Of a DNA stretch of 64,000 nucleotides, positions 43,473-51,477 are shown piece after piece (positions within the stretch are counted from its first letter, which is position 1; every line of letters starts with the position of its first letter). The stretch spans positions 62,001-126,000 of the forward strand of contig NZ_PDFK01000009.1 of NCBI RefSeq assembly GCF_002845985.1, read 5' to 3'. A program made the position numbers and the translations under genes. Origin of the DNA: Lysinibacillus fusiformis. Its GTDB lineage: Bacteria > Bacillota > Bacilli > Bacillales_A > Planococcaceae. The notes beneath the pieces are model-generated. The model was not told where the DNA came from and made no database searches. It saw only the letters and a program-made list of their open reading frames with translations.

Positions 43473-44224
43473 TCCTCCCTATTCCATGTCATCATTTTTG
43501 CTTTTAATGGGTTTAAAATAAAACTATCGATTGCTAAAATTATTAGTACACTTATCAACGTCCAAGCGAATACTTTATCCGTATTAATATTGATGCGTGC
43601 CATCGTTAAAGCCGCTCCAATACCACTATTCGTTCCTAATAGTTCAGCCATAATGGTCATTCTTACTGCACCTCCTGCCGCCAGCGAACAGGCTGTAAAA
43701 AATGGCACCATCAGACTTGGTAATATGATGAAACGTAACTTTTGCCATGTTGATTTTTGATAGACGGTCGCCATTTGTAAGAGTTGATTATCTATTTGTC
43801 GATAACCATTAGCAATATTAATATAAAATGTTGGAAACACTAAAATACTTACGACAAATATTGGTATGATTGAATTAGTACCAAACCATACCATTGCAAC
43901 TACGACTAAAATAATAGGTGGAATACCTAATAAAAATGCAATAACTGGGCGGAACATTTCATAAATAACTGCAAATCTACCCGCCAATAAACCCGATAAA
44001 ATTGCCAAAAACATACCGATTGATAAACCTACTACCATACGAACCATTGTTAAATAAAGTTGATGAAGCAACTCACCACTTACTATAAGTTGCCATAGTG
44101 CTGTTAGTGTTTCATATGGAGAGGGTATTAAAATGCTCGGGAAATTTAAAGATAATAGTGTCCAAATGAGCACGATGCCACTGCAAGTGCTCATTTGAAT
44201 AATCAAGCTTTTTTTACGGTTCAT
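43469..44224 (-). CDS. ABC transporter permease (TauC/SsuC type)
   Basis: 251 residues with five to six membrane helices and the EAA-like loop (GYRQIDNQLLQMATVYQKST) preceding IILPSLMVPFFTAC. It is the membrane part of a nitrate/sulfonate/taurine-type importer. The chosen ATG overlaps the binding-protein gene by 11 bases; in-frame ATGs further upstream lie deep inside that gene. Confidence 0.85.
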   Translation of the reverse strand: MNRKKSLIIQMSTCSGIVLIWTLLSLNFPSILIPSPYETLTALWQLIVSGELLHQLYLTMVRMVVGLSIGMFLAILSGLLAGRFAVIYEMFRPVIAFLLGIPPIILVVVAMVWFGTNSIIPIFVVSILVFPTFYINIANGYRQIDNQLLQMATVYQKSTWQKLRFIILPSLMVPFFTACSLAAGGAVRMTIMAELLGTNSGIGAALTMARININTDKVFAWTLISVLIILAIDSFILNPLKAKMMTWNREE

Positions 44225-45266
44225 AATAGAAATCATCATCCGGTAATTGCCCACCAATAATATCTGGCGATAGTGAAGCTAGTTGTTCAAAGAAAAACTC
44301 AAGCTCTTCCTTGGCTTCTTGCGCCGTGACAAATTCGATATTTAAATAAGGTAATAATCCTGCAATAAAGGTTGGATCAAGCCCTTCTTGATACGATGCC
44401 AATAGCTCACCAGCAGCTTCAGGATTATCTTTTAAAAATTGAATAGATTCCTCTATTTTTGCTTGTAGCAATGCTACAGTTTCTGGGTGCTCTTGAATTA
44501 ATGCCTTATCCACAACAAGGCCAGCTTGAGGAATACGCGGTGCCTTTCCTGTTGCTGCTGCCCATTCCTCTTGTAGACTCATTGATTTTTGTAGGGCAAT
44601 TCCCTCTTTTTTCGCCTTCGCAATAACAAGGGAAGCAGTATGCTCTGGTAATACAGCATATTGTGCTTTGCCAGCCGCTAATAATTGGACAACCTCCTGA
44701 GGAGTTGCTGTATATTCCACCGTTAAATCTTTCTCTATATCTAGCCCGTTTTTCTGTAATAAATACTGAAATACTAATGCTGGCATATCTCCCTTAAATG
44801 GTACATGGACCGTTTTACCTTTTAAATCCTCCCATGATATTGCTTCACCCTCTGGTCCAATAAAATATAAAATACCCCAAATTAATGTATTTACCAATTG
44901 AATGTCTACACCTTTATTGTAAAGGTTAGCACCTACATATGTTGGCACAGCAGACACTTGCACCTGACCTCCACTGATACGTGCACGTAATTCGTCAGGA
45001 GTATTCCAAGTTAGAAACTCAACATCCTCTGCACCTTCTAGTAACGATTTATCATCAATCATTTTATAGAGTGGTGCAGCAATCGAAATACCTGCCGGTG
45101 CCTGAATAGTCATTTTTTCAACCTTTGATACACTTGGTTGTTCAGTAGTAGCTTGTACACTTTTCTCTGGTTCTTGAGCTTGCTTTGCTTTTTCTGTATT
45201 GCCACAAGCCGTTAAGACAACTGTAAGACATACTATTAAAAGACTTACTATAGGCCATTTTTTCAT
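44214..45266 (-). CDS. ABC transporter substrate-binding lipoprotein (NMT1/TauA-like)
   Basis: 350 residues. Lipoprotein signal with VLTACG (Cys near 21), an acidic spacer to about 50, then a two-lobe NMT1-like domain with PAGISIAAPLYKMI, WEDLKGKTVHVPFKGDMP and QYAVLPEHTASLVIA. The family binds sulfonates, nitrate, thiamine precursors or aromatic acids; the ligand cannot be told. It is part of the five-gene operon headed by methyltransferase B. Confidence 0.87.
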   Translation of the reverse strand: MKKWPIVSLLIVCLTVVLTACGNTEKAKQAQEPEKSVQATTEQPSVSKVEKMTIQAPAGISIAAPLYKMIDDKSLLEGAEDVEFLTWNTPDELRARISGGQVQVSAVPTYVGANLYNKGVDIQLVNTLIWGILYFIGPEGEAISWEDLKGKTVHVPFKGDMPALVFQYLLQKNGLDIEKDLTVEYTATPQEVVQLLAAGKAQYAVLPEHTASLVIAKAKKEGIALQKSMSLQEEWAAATGKAPRIPQAGLVVDKALIQEHPETVALLQAKIEESIQFLKDNPEAAGELLASYQEGLDPTFIAGLLPYLNIEFVTAQEAKEELEFFFEQLASLSPDIIGGQLPDDDFYYEP

Positions 45267-45285
45267 AGCATACTTTCTCCCTTAT

Positions 45286-45972
45286 TTAAAGTTGTAATAA
45301 TTGATATTCAATATTTTTTATATAATCAAAGTTACGATGTTTTCTTGGTGTATCTAAAACTATTTCCTTGTAGATTCCTTCATTTGCATACGCAATATTA
45401 ATAATGCGGTCTGCTACCGTTGCAGCTTCTTCATAGTCATGAGTTACATAAAACATACCTACTTGCTCATTTTCTATTAAATCAATAAGGTCCTGCACAA
45501 GTTCTTTTTTTATCCAATAATCTAATGCTGAAAAAGGTTCATCCATCATAATAAGCTTAGGCTTGCATGCAAATGCTCTAACAATTGAAACTCGCTGCTT
45601 CATGCCACCAGATAATTGCTTAGGAAACGCATCCATTTCATTGTCAAGCTTAACGCGAGCTAATAGATTCATAATTTGAGATCTATCTACTACACCATTA
45701 CAGCTAAATGTGACATTTTCATATAATGTACACCATGGTAATAACCTTGGTTCTTGAAATACATAACCCAATTTATCTGTGATGCATGTAATATGACCAG
45801 ATGTTGGCTGTAGTACATTCGTTGCAAGATGTAAAAAGGTAGTTTTTCCACATCCTGAAGGTCCAACAATAGCCACCACTTCGCCTTCTTGCAAACTTAA
45901 ATGACAATCTTTAATAATTTGCTTCGTTCCAAAAAATTTAGATACGTGTTCAAATTGAATTGCTGTTTTCAT
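45286..45972 (-). CDS. ABC transporter ATP-binding protein (TauB/SsuB type)
   Basis: 228 residues. Walker A GPSGCGKTTF, signature LSGGMKQRVSIVRA, Walker B LIMMDEPFSALD and switch VTHDYEE are intact. It energises the importer formed with the neighbouring permease. Its start is three bases after the methyltransferase stop. Confidence 0.92.
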   Translation of the reverse strand: MKTAIQFEHVSKFFGTKQIIKDCHLSLQEGEVVAIVGPSGCGKTTFLHLATNVLQPTSGHITCITDKLGYVFQEPRLLPWCTLYENVTFSCNGVVDRSQIMNLLARVKLDNEMDAFPKQLSGGMKQRVSIVRAFACKPKLIMMDEPFSALDYWIKKELVQDLIDLIENEQVGMFYVTHDYEEAATVADRIINIAYANEGIYKEIVLDTPRKHRNFDYIKNIEYQLLQL

Positions 45973-45975
45973 TGG

Positions 45976-46758
45976 CTATCCTTGCTTTTTTGCAATGATG
46001 GTAATGTGACCAAAATGATGGCGAGCATGATCAAAATGCTCAATTATTTCAAGGAAATATTGCTCATCATCCGAATTTTTCCGTGCATTTTCAATGATAC
46101 GTATTAAACCATCTAAGCCCTCATCTCGTATAAGCCCTACCAAAGATACTAAGTGGAGTTCTCCAGTATGCACATCTACAGGTTTGAATCCTGTATTTTC
46201 AACTAAAGTTTGCCAATGCTGCTTTGATAGTGGCTGTGCCTTCACAACAATGACATTACGCAGTGCCTCAATTTCATCAGTAACACTTTCTTCACTTGAT
46301 GCTTTAACAACTAAATCATGTGTTGCTAAAATACCGCCTGGCTTCAAAACCCTCCTATATTCAGCTAAAGCCTGTTCTTTTAATTCCTGTGGTAGCATTG
46401 TGAGCATCGCTTCATTTATAACCACATCGAAGGTTGCATCATCAAATGGTAATTGTGTAGCATTTCCTTGTTGAATTTGAACGAGATGCTGTACATTTTC
46501 ACGAATAATAATCTCATTTGCTGTTTGAACTACCTCTTTATTAATATCAATTCCGCTTACTTTAGCATTGTATGCTTTGGCAATATGTATTGCTGTCGCT
46601 CCTGTATTCGTAGCCACCTCCAGGACATGGCTATCTTCATGTAGCTGACAAGCCTCTAATATTCGGTTCGTAGCCTCCTTTCCACCTGGACGTAAAATTG
46701 TCTTTCCTAACTTCGCTAAAAAGAGATGTGTAGGTAAACGCTGTTCTGTCGAATTCAT
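45976..46758 (-). CDS. SAM-dependent methyltransferase (paralogue B)
   Basis: 260 residues. Motif I VLEVATNTGATAIHIA, acidic loop GIDINKEVV, FDVVINEAMLTMLP and RVLKPGGILATHDL. It is a paralogue of the 42326-43105 protein (shared LGKTILRPGG and RDEGLDGLIRIIEN). The frame extends to 46812, but GAGGAGG fits the ATG at 46758. It heads the ABC-cupin operon, so substrate import and methylation are probably linked. The substrate is unknown. Confidence 0.85.
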   Translation of the reverse strand: MNSTEQRLPTHLFLAKLGKTILRPGGKEATNRILEACQLHEDSHVLEVATNTGATAIHIAKAYNAKVSGIDINKEVVQTANEIIIRENVQHLVQIQQGNATQLPFDDATFDVVINEAMLTMLPQELKEQALAEYRRVLKPGGILATHDLVVKASSEESVTDEIEALRNVIVVKAQPLSKQHWQTLVENTGFKPVDVHTGELHLVSLVGLIRDEGLDGLIRIIENARKNSDDEQYFLEIIEHFDHARHHFGHITIIAKKQG

Positions 46759-46788
46759 TTTTTCTCCTCCTCTGTCATCTATAGCTAC

Positions 46789-46832
46789 ACTATAAATGAG
46801 AACCATTATCAATGTATGTGACCCATATCACA
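46789..46832 (-). promoter_or_regulatory. Crp/Fnr box, Fur box and -10 of the methyltransferase-ABC operon
   Basis: A perfect TGTGA-CCCATA-TCACA (46817-46832) is centred 30.5 nt upstream of TATAGT (46794-46789, minus strand). Between them lies a Fur-like 15-mer, TGAGAACCATTATCA on the plus strand (46797-46811). No -35 consensus is present. The layout predicts activation from about -41.5 and iron-dependent repression. Confidence 0.8.
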
Positions 46833-46877
46833 ATTAAAGGAGTTACCTCAAATAATGAGATAACTCCTTTAATTGTG
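46829..46877. repeat. Perfect hairpin 1 (17-bp arms)
   Basis: CACAATTAAAGGAGTTA pairs perfectly with TAACTCCTTTAATTGTG around CCTCAAATAATGAGA. The left end overlaps the Crp/Fnr box. The same loop and inner stem recur at 47374-47414. A role as terminator or insulator is possible, but the T tail is poor. Confidence 0.8.
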
Positions 46878-46922
46878 TTGAAAAACAAAACAATCCATAG
46901 AGTTTTGGTGACAGGTGAAAAT

Positions 46923-47034
46923 GGATTTCCGTTGCAGGCTACTTGCTTTCCTGTGGGCGAGCGCATAGCCGCTCCGTTTAGAGGCTTGCCTGTCTCACTA
47001 TCCCACGGGAGTCAAGTAGCCTTCCACTCCAACC
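46923..47034 (-). repeat. GC-rich dispersed repeat, copy A
   Basis: About 112 bp, inverted relative to copies B and C. On the minus strand it runs TTGGAGTGGAAGG...GACTCCC...GGAAAG...CGGAAATCC. End arms GGCTACTTG (46937-46945) and CAAGTAGCC (47013-47021) pair perfectly. It contains no credible gene; the reading frames across it are chance. Confidence 0.7.
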
Positions 47035-47188
47035 TACAAAATGTTACCTTTTTAGCAGAGGTTTTCAAATAAATGAAGGTGTTCACCACTCTTTATGAAG
47101 AGGTGTTGTCACTCATTAAGAATACAGATAATGGGCGATTTGATTGCTATGCTACTATGAAAAAAGTTAAGACACTTTGCAGAATGGT

Positions 47189-47315
47189 TGATTGGAGTGG
47201 AGCCAGCGTCACTCCTAGGGGATTTAGCGTCACAGAGGAGACCCTGGAGCGAACGGAAGTGAGTGAAGCGGCTCATCGGACGCCCCCTGGAAAGGACGCT
47301 GGCGGAACGGAAATC
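47189..47315 (+). repeat. GC-rich dispersed repeat, copy B
   Basis: About 127 bp starting TTGATTGGAGTGGAGCC and ending CGGAACGGAAATCAC. End arms GCCAGCGTC (47202-47210) and GACGCTGGC (47295-47303) pair perfectly and differ in sequence from the arms of copy A, so the pairing, not the sequence, is kept. Between copies A and B (47035-47188) nothing else is recognised. Confidence 0.7.
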
Positions 47316-47373
47316 ACCCCCCACCTTGCTAAAAGGTCGTTTTCTGCTAGTGACATGATCTTTTTTCAACAAC

Positions 47374-47414
47374 ATAACAGGAGTTACCTCGAATAATGAG
47401 ATAACTCCTGTTAT
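47374..47414. repeat. Perfect hairpin 2 (13-bp arms), possible TetR-gene terminator
   Basis: ATAACAGGAGTTA pairs with TAACTCCTGTTAT around CCTCGAATAATGAGA. The loop differs from hairpin 1 by one base; the outer stem differs by paired changes. It lies 24 nt after the TetR gene stop and may end that transcript. Confidence 0.8.
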
Positions 47415-47438
47415 CAAAAATCACATAATCATTAAGTT

Positions 47439-48062
47439 TTATTTATTTTCAACAGACAGCCAAAAGAAATTTGTTACTTCCTTTGCCGTCACATCTACTG
47501 AGCCTAGCAAAGTTTTACCGTCGCCATCTTTAAAATATCCTACTGTCATTAATGCCATAAAGTTATGAGCGAAAAATTTAGCATTTCCTTTTCGAATCGT
47601 GCCATTATCCATCTCCACTTGCATGGTCTGCTCTATTGTTTGATACATATCATTTTCAGATGCCTGTACTTGTTTCAGCTGTGGTTCCAATAAATTGATG
47701 GTTGCCTCTTTCATAAAATTTTTCATATCAATATCGATAGTCGCTGATAAATGAACTGCCACAAGCTGCTCTAATCGCTCTTTAAATGGTATAGGCTGCT
47801 CTAAAATTTCTAGGATAGATAGCTTGATTCGATCCATCATAGCAATTAATGCAGATGTATATAATTCACCTTTAGTTGGGTAGTAGTAATAGATAGTCGC
47901 CTTTGTTACGTTACAAGCTTTAGCTACATCATCCATCGAAATATTTTTGTAGCCTTCTTTAATAAAAAGTCTTGTGGCCGTTTCAAGGACAAGATCTTTT
48001 GTTGGTTTCGCATTTCCATCATGGCGAGGTCTCCCGAGAACACGCGGTGATTGTTTCAACAA
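47439..48062 (-). CDS. TetR-family regulator of the MMPL exporter
   Basis: 207 residues. N-terminal HTH: TKDLVLETATRLFIKEGYKN, DDVAKACNVTKATIYYYYPT. The ligand-binding C-terminal half is unremarkable. It is divergent from the MMPL transporter gene with a palindrome between them, so it most likely represses that gene and itself. Confidence 0.9.
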   Translation of the reverse strand: MLKQSPRVLGRPRHDGNAKPTKDLVLETATRLFIKEGYKNISMDDVAKACNVTKATIYYYYPTKGELYTSALIAMMDRIKLSILEILEQPIPFKERLEQLVAVHLSATIDIDMKNFMKEATINLLEPQLKQVQASENDMYQTIEQTMQVEMDNGTIRKGNAKFFAHNFMALMTVGYFKDGDGKTLLGSVDVTAKEVTNFFWLSVENK

Positions 48063-48120
48063 GTTCGCCTCCTTAAATTAAGCATACTTTTTACACATAG
48101 TATAACATATGAATATTTCT

Positions 48121-48138
48121 AGGTTGATTAATTAACCT
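48121..48138. promoter_or_regulatory. Candidate TetR operator
   Basis: AGGTTGATTAATTAACCT, an 18-nt near-perfect palindrome (one mismatched pair), in the 122-nt divergent gap between the TetR and MMPL genes. Confidence 0.65.
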
Positions 48139-48184
48139 TCTAGTATATATAATTAAATCACTTACATGAAATGGAGGTCTTCTC

Positions 48185-50371
48185 ATGAAAAAACATCCAC
48201 TTGAGCAATGGGGCTCAATGGTTGCAAGTAAAAAGGGTCGCTTATTAGCATTAGCTTTTTGGGTGTTATTAGTAGTGGTGCTGTCGTTTGCATGGCCACA
48301 AATCAATAGTATAGAAAGTGAATCCGGTAAAAATTTACCTGATACTGAAATGTCTGAGCAAGCAGCGGCGATTATTGCCGAGCAATTCCCTAACGATGCT
48401 GGAACACCTTTATTACTAGTTTGGCATCGTGACAGTGGTCTTAGCATTGGGGATTTTACGGCTATCCAAGGTGTTTATAGCGAGCTTCAGGCAAAGCCCT
48501 TAGCCCATCAAACAATGATCCCACCATTTGATCAAATGCCACCACAGGCTTTAATGACTTCCGCTTCCGAAAATGGCACAACGATTGTGACACCAGTGTT
48601 TTTTGAAAAAGATGTCGCTACAGATATGCTACAGGATAGTTTAGATCATCTGACAAAGGTAATGGAACGCTATCAAGTTCAATTAGATGAGAAATTATCC
48701 AGTGATGCACTCCATGTCCGCTATTCTGGACCAGTTGGGATTGCCACTGATGCTGTCAGTTTATTTTCACAGGCAGATGTGAAATTATTAATAGCAACCG
48801 TATTGCTCGTTTTAGTATTACTTATTATCATTTATCGTTCACCATTACTGGCTATTATTCCTTTAATTGTTGTAGGTCTTGCCTATGGTGTTATTAGTCC
48901 GACACTTGGTTTCTTTGCTGACCAAGGATGGATAGATAAGGATTCGCAAGCAGTATCCATTATGACTGTTTTACTCTTTGGTGCAGGTACTGACTATTGT
49001 TTATTTTTAATTTCTAAATATAGAGAAATTCTCTTAGATGTTGAGGATAAGACTGCTGCTATGAAGCTGACTGTCAAAGAATCAGGTGGTGCCATTTTAA
49101 TGAGTGCTTTGACGGTTGTCATTGGTCTAGCTACTCTTAGTCTTGCTCATTATGGTGCATTCCAACGCTTTGCTGTGCCATTTAGCTTTGGCGTGCTTGT
49201 AATGGGAATTGCAGCACTTGTTGTCCTACCAGCTATTCTTGTCATAATAGGACGTGTAGCTTTCTTTCCCTTCATCCCTCGTACTGAGGAAATGGCAAAT
49301 AAAAAAGGTAAAAAGCAGCATAAACCTTCACATAAGGTTAGTCATAAAATCGGACGTTTTGTTACACATAAACCATGGATTGTTATTGCTGTAACAGTCA
49401 TTTTACTCGGGGGATTGGCAGCATTCGTTCCACGTATTCAATACACGTTTGATCTGCTTTCATCCTTCCCAAAAGATATGCCGTCCCGAGAAGGCTTTAC
49501 TTTAATAGAAGAGAATTTTTCTCCTGGAGAGCTAGCTCCTGTTCAATTGGTTATTGATACTGAAGGTACCGATATTAATTTACAGCAACAACTTGCTGAC
49601 ATCTCTTATATTGATAGTGTTGCAGATGTACAAACTGGCGATAAAAATAAGGCTATTCAATTGTACGAATTAACTTTCAATGTCAACCCCTATGCAAAGG
49701 AATCATTAGCCCATATTCCTGAGCTTCAAGCTGAGGTAATTAAAATGTTGGAGGTACAAGGGCTCACTAGTGCTGAGAAGCATGTTTGGATTGGTGGAGA
49801 AACAGCCAGCCAATACGATACACAACAAATAACTAAGCGTGATGAGACCGTGATCATGCCAACCATGATTGCTTTAATCGCATTATTATTGTTTGTTTAT
49901 TTACGCTCTATTACTGCTACGGTTTATTTATTAGCAACCGTTATTATTTCCTACTTTGGAGCATTAGGTGCTGGATGGCTAATTTTGCATCATATCATGG
50001 GTGCAGAAGCCATTTCTGGAGCTATACCACTGTATTCCTTCGTGTTCCTAGTAGCACTCGGAGAAGATTATAATATCTTTATGATCTCAGAAATTTGGAA
50101 AAAGCGTAAAACTGCTGATCATTTAACAGCTGTAGAAGAAGGTGTCGTCCGAACAGGAAGTGTTATTACATCCGCTGGACTCATCTTGGCAGGTACGTTT
50201 GCTGTGTTGGCAACTTTACCGATTCAGGTGCTTGTTCAATTTGGTTTCGTTACAGCCATCGGTGTGCTTCTCGATACATTTATTGTACGTCCATTGCTTG
50301 TACCAGCAATCACAACAGTACTAGGTAAATATGCATTTTGGCCAGGGAAGTTATTTAAAAAAGAGGCCTAA
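48185..50371 (+). CDS. MMPL/RND-superfamily transporter (YdgH-like)
   Basis: 728 residues. Two repeats each with a large extracellular loop followed by a group of helices. The MMPL transmembrane motifs GAGTDYCLFLISKYRE and ALGEDYNIFMISEIWKK carry the proton-relay Asp/Tyr residues. A basic cytoplasmic linker rich in Lys and His (KKGKKQHKPSHKVSHK) joins the halves. It is likely an exporter of lipids or toxic compounds, controlled by the divergent TetR protein. It begins shortly behind ATGGAGGTC. Confidence 0.9.
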   Translation: MKKHPLEQWGSMVASKKGRLLALAFWVLLVVVLSFAWPQINSIESESGKNLPDTEMSEQAAAIIAEQFPNDAGTPLLLVWHRDSGLSIGDFTAIQGVYSELQAKPLAHQTMIPPFDQMPPQALMTSASENGTTIVTPVFFEKDVATDMLQDSLDHLTKVMERYQVQLDEKLSSDALHVRYSGPVGIATDAVSLFSQADVKLLIATVLLVLVLLIIIYRSPLLAIIPLIVVGLAYGVISPTLGFFADQGWIDKDSQAVSIMTVLLFGAGTDYCLFLISKYREILLDVEDKTAAMKLTVKESGGAILMSALTVVIGLATLSLAHYGAFQRFAVPFSFGVLVMGIAALVVLPAILVIIGRVAFFPFIPRTEEMANKKGKKQHKPSHKVSHKIGRFVTHKPWIVIAVTVILLGGLAAFVPRIQYTFDLLSSFPKDMPSREGFTLIEENFSPGELAPVQLVIDTEGTDINLQQQLADISYIDSVADVQTGDKNKAIQLYELTFNVNPYAKESLAHIPELQAEVIKMLEVQGLTSAEKHVWIGGETASQYDTQQITKRDETVIMPTMIALIALLLFVYLRSITATVYLLATVIISYFGALGAGWLILHHIMGAEAISGAIPLYSFVFLVALGEDYNIFMISEIWKKRKTADHLTAVEEGVVRTGSVITSAGLILAGTFAVLATLPIQVLVQFGFVTAIGVLLDTFIVRPLLVPAITTVLGKYAFWPGKLFKKEA

Positions 50372-50377
50372 ACAGAT

Positions 50378-50432
50378 AACACGGACATTAGATAAGTATG
50401 ACTATCATACTTGCTAACATCCGTGTTTTTTC
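50378..50432 (+). terminator. Rho-independent terminator
   Basis: AACACGGACATTAG...AAGTATG pairs with CATACTT...CTAACATCCGTGTT, followed by TTTTTCT. Confidence 0.88.
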
Positions 50433-50513
50433 TATTAATACTATAAACATTTCATCATATAATTATACTAATTTAACTTTATTACTCTCCATTCAAATAA
50501 AGGAGTGGCATAA

Positions 50514-51374
50514 ATGAACCTTCAAAAACTACAGCAACGCTTCCCATTATTAACCCCCTTTTCAGGTAAAACAGACGGAAACTATGTATTTAATTTTGAC
50601 AACCATCTTTATGAAATTCCAGCACATACCGTGACACAAAGTGAATTTGAGCTGTTGCAAATTTTCTCAGATCCCATTGCCTTGCCACATGACTACGATA
50701 GGATTTGGCTAGATTATTTAACAGACCTAACGGATATTGCTCCATCTATCCTTCCTCTACATCGTTTGTTATTTCTTCACTTCGACAAAGATTTTACAGC
50801 ACCTGCATTACTCCGCACAATCTTTGAAGCTTTACTAGGAAAAGATATTTTCATGCTATCCATACATCCACAATTATTTGTCATAATCGAATGTATTAAG
50901 GGTGATGAAATATTAAATTTTGCTCATTATCTTGATCCATTAATCGAGGATTTACAGGCTCATTTTAAGATTTTCGTATCTGATGTTATACCAGACGTAA
51001 CGACGACTAAGGAGCGATTTAGCTGGTATGTCCACCTTCAACAATTTATTTGGACCTATACACCAAAGCATGTACTCACACAGCAGGAGATTTTAGTGCC
51101 ATATGTCATGCAGCGTATAGAGTCACATGAAAAGGAGATTTTTATTTCCTCTGTCTTAAAAAGTGCCACCTCTCAGCCTGAATTACTCCATACGATAAAG
51201 CAATTGATTGAATATGAAGGGAATATCACATTAGCTTCTAAAAAAATGTATATGCATCGCAATACACTACAAAATCGCTTAGAAAAATTTCAGCTATTGA
51301 CGCAAAAGGACATTCGGCATTTTTCTCATCGACTAGATGTTTATTTCGCAATTATTTTCTTAGAATCACTTTAG
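50514..51374 (+). CDS. PucR/CdaR-type HTH regulator
   Basis: 286 residues. The C-terminal 60 residues form a PucR-type HTH (HTIKQLIEYEGNITLASKKM, MHRNTLQNRLEKFQ), as in CdaR sugar-diacid regulators. The N-terminal 220 residues have no domain I can name. The MsmX-type ATPase gene follows on the same strand, so the regulator may control carbohydrate uptake; the link is positional only. Confidence 0.78.
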   Translation: MNLQKLQQRFPLLTPFSGKTDGNYVFNFDNHLYEIPAHTVTQSEFELLQIFSDPIALPHDYDRIWLDYLTDLTDIAPSILPLHRLLFLHFDKDFTAPALLRTIFEALLGKDIFMLSIHPQLFVIIECIKGDEILNFAHYLDPLIEDLQAHFKIFVSDVIPDVTTTKERFSWYVHLQQFIWTYTPKHVLTQQEILVPYVMQRIESHEKEIFISSVLKSATSQPELLHTIKQLIEYEGNITLASKKMYMHRNTLQNRLEKFQLLTQKDIRHFSHRLDVYFAIIFLESL

Positions 51375-51477
51375 GTTAACTGCACAATTAATGGCCTCAA
51401 CACTGTGCACTGTTTCTCTATCACTCTGTGCTGAAGTTATTTACAATAAAATTATGTCTTACAAAGGGGTGTATATT

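Noticed and set aside
46812-47417. Several open frames of 86-107 codons in both directions
   Set aside because: They cover the promoter, hairpins and repeat copies A and B; their composition follows the repeats and none matches a protein family.
46812-47417. CRISPR array
   Set aside because: The repeated units are few, long, differently oriented and not regularly spaced.
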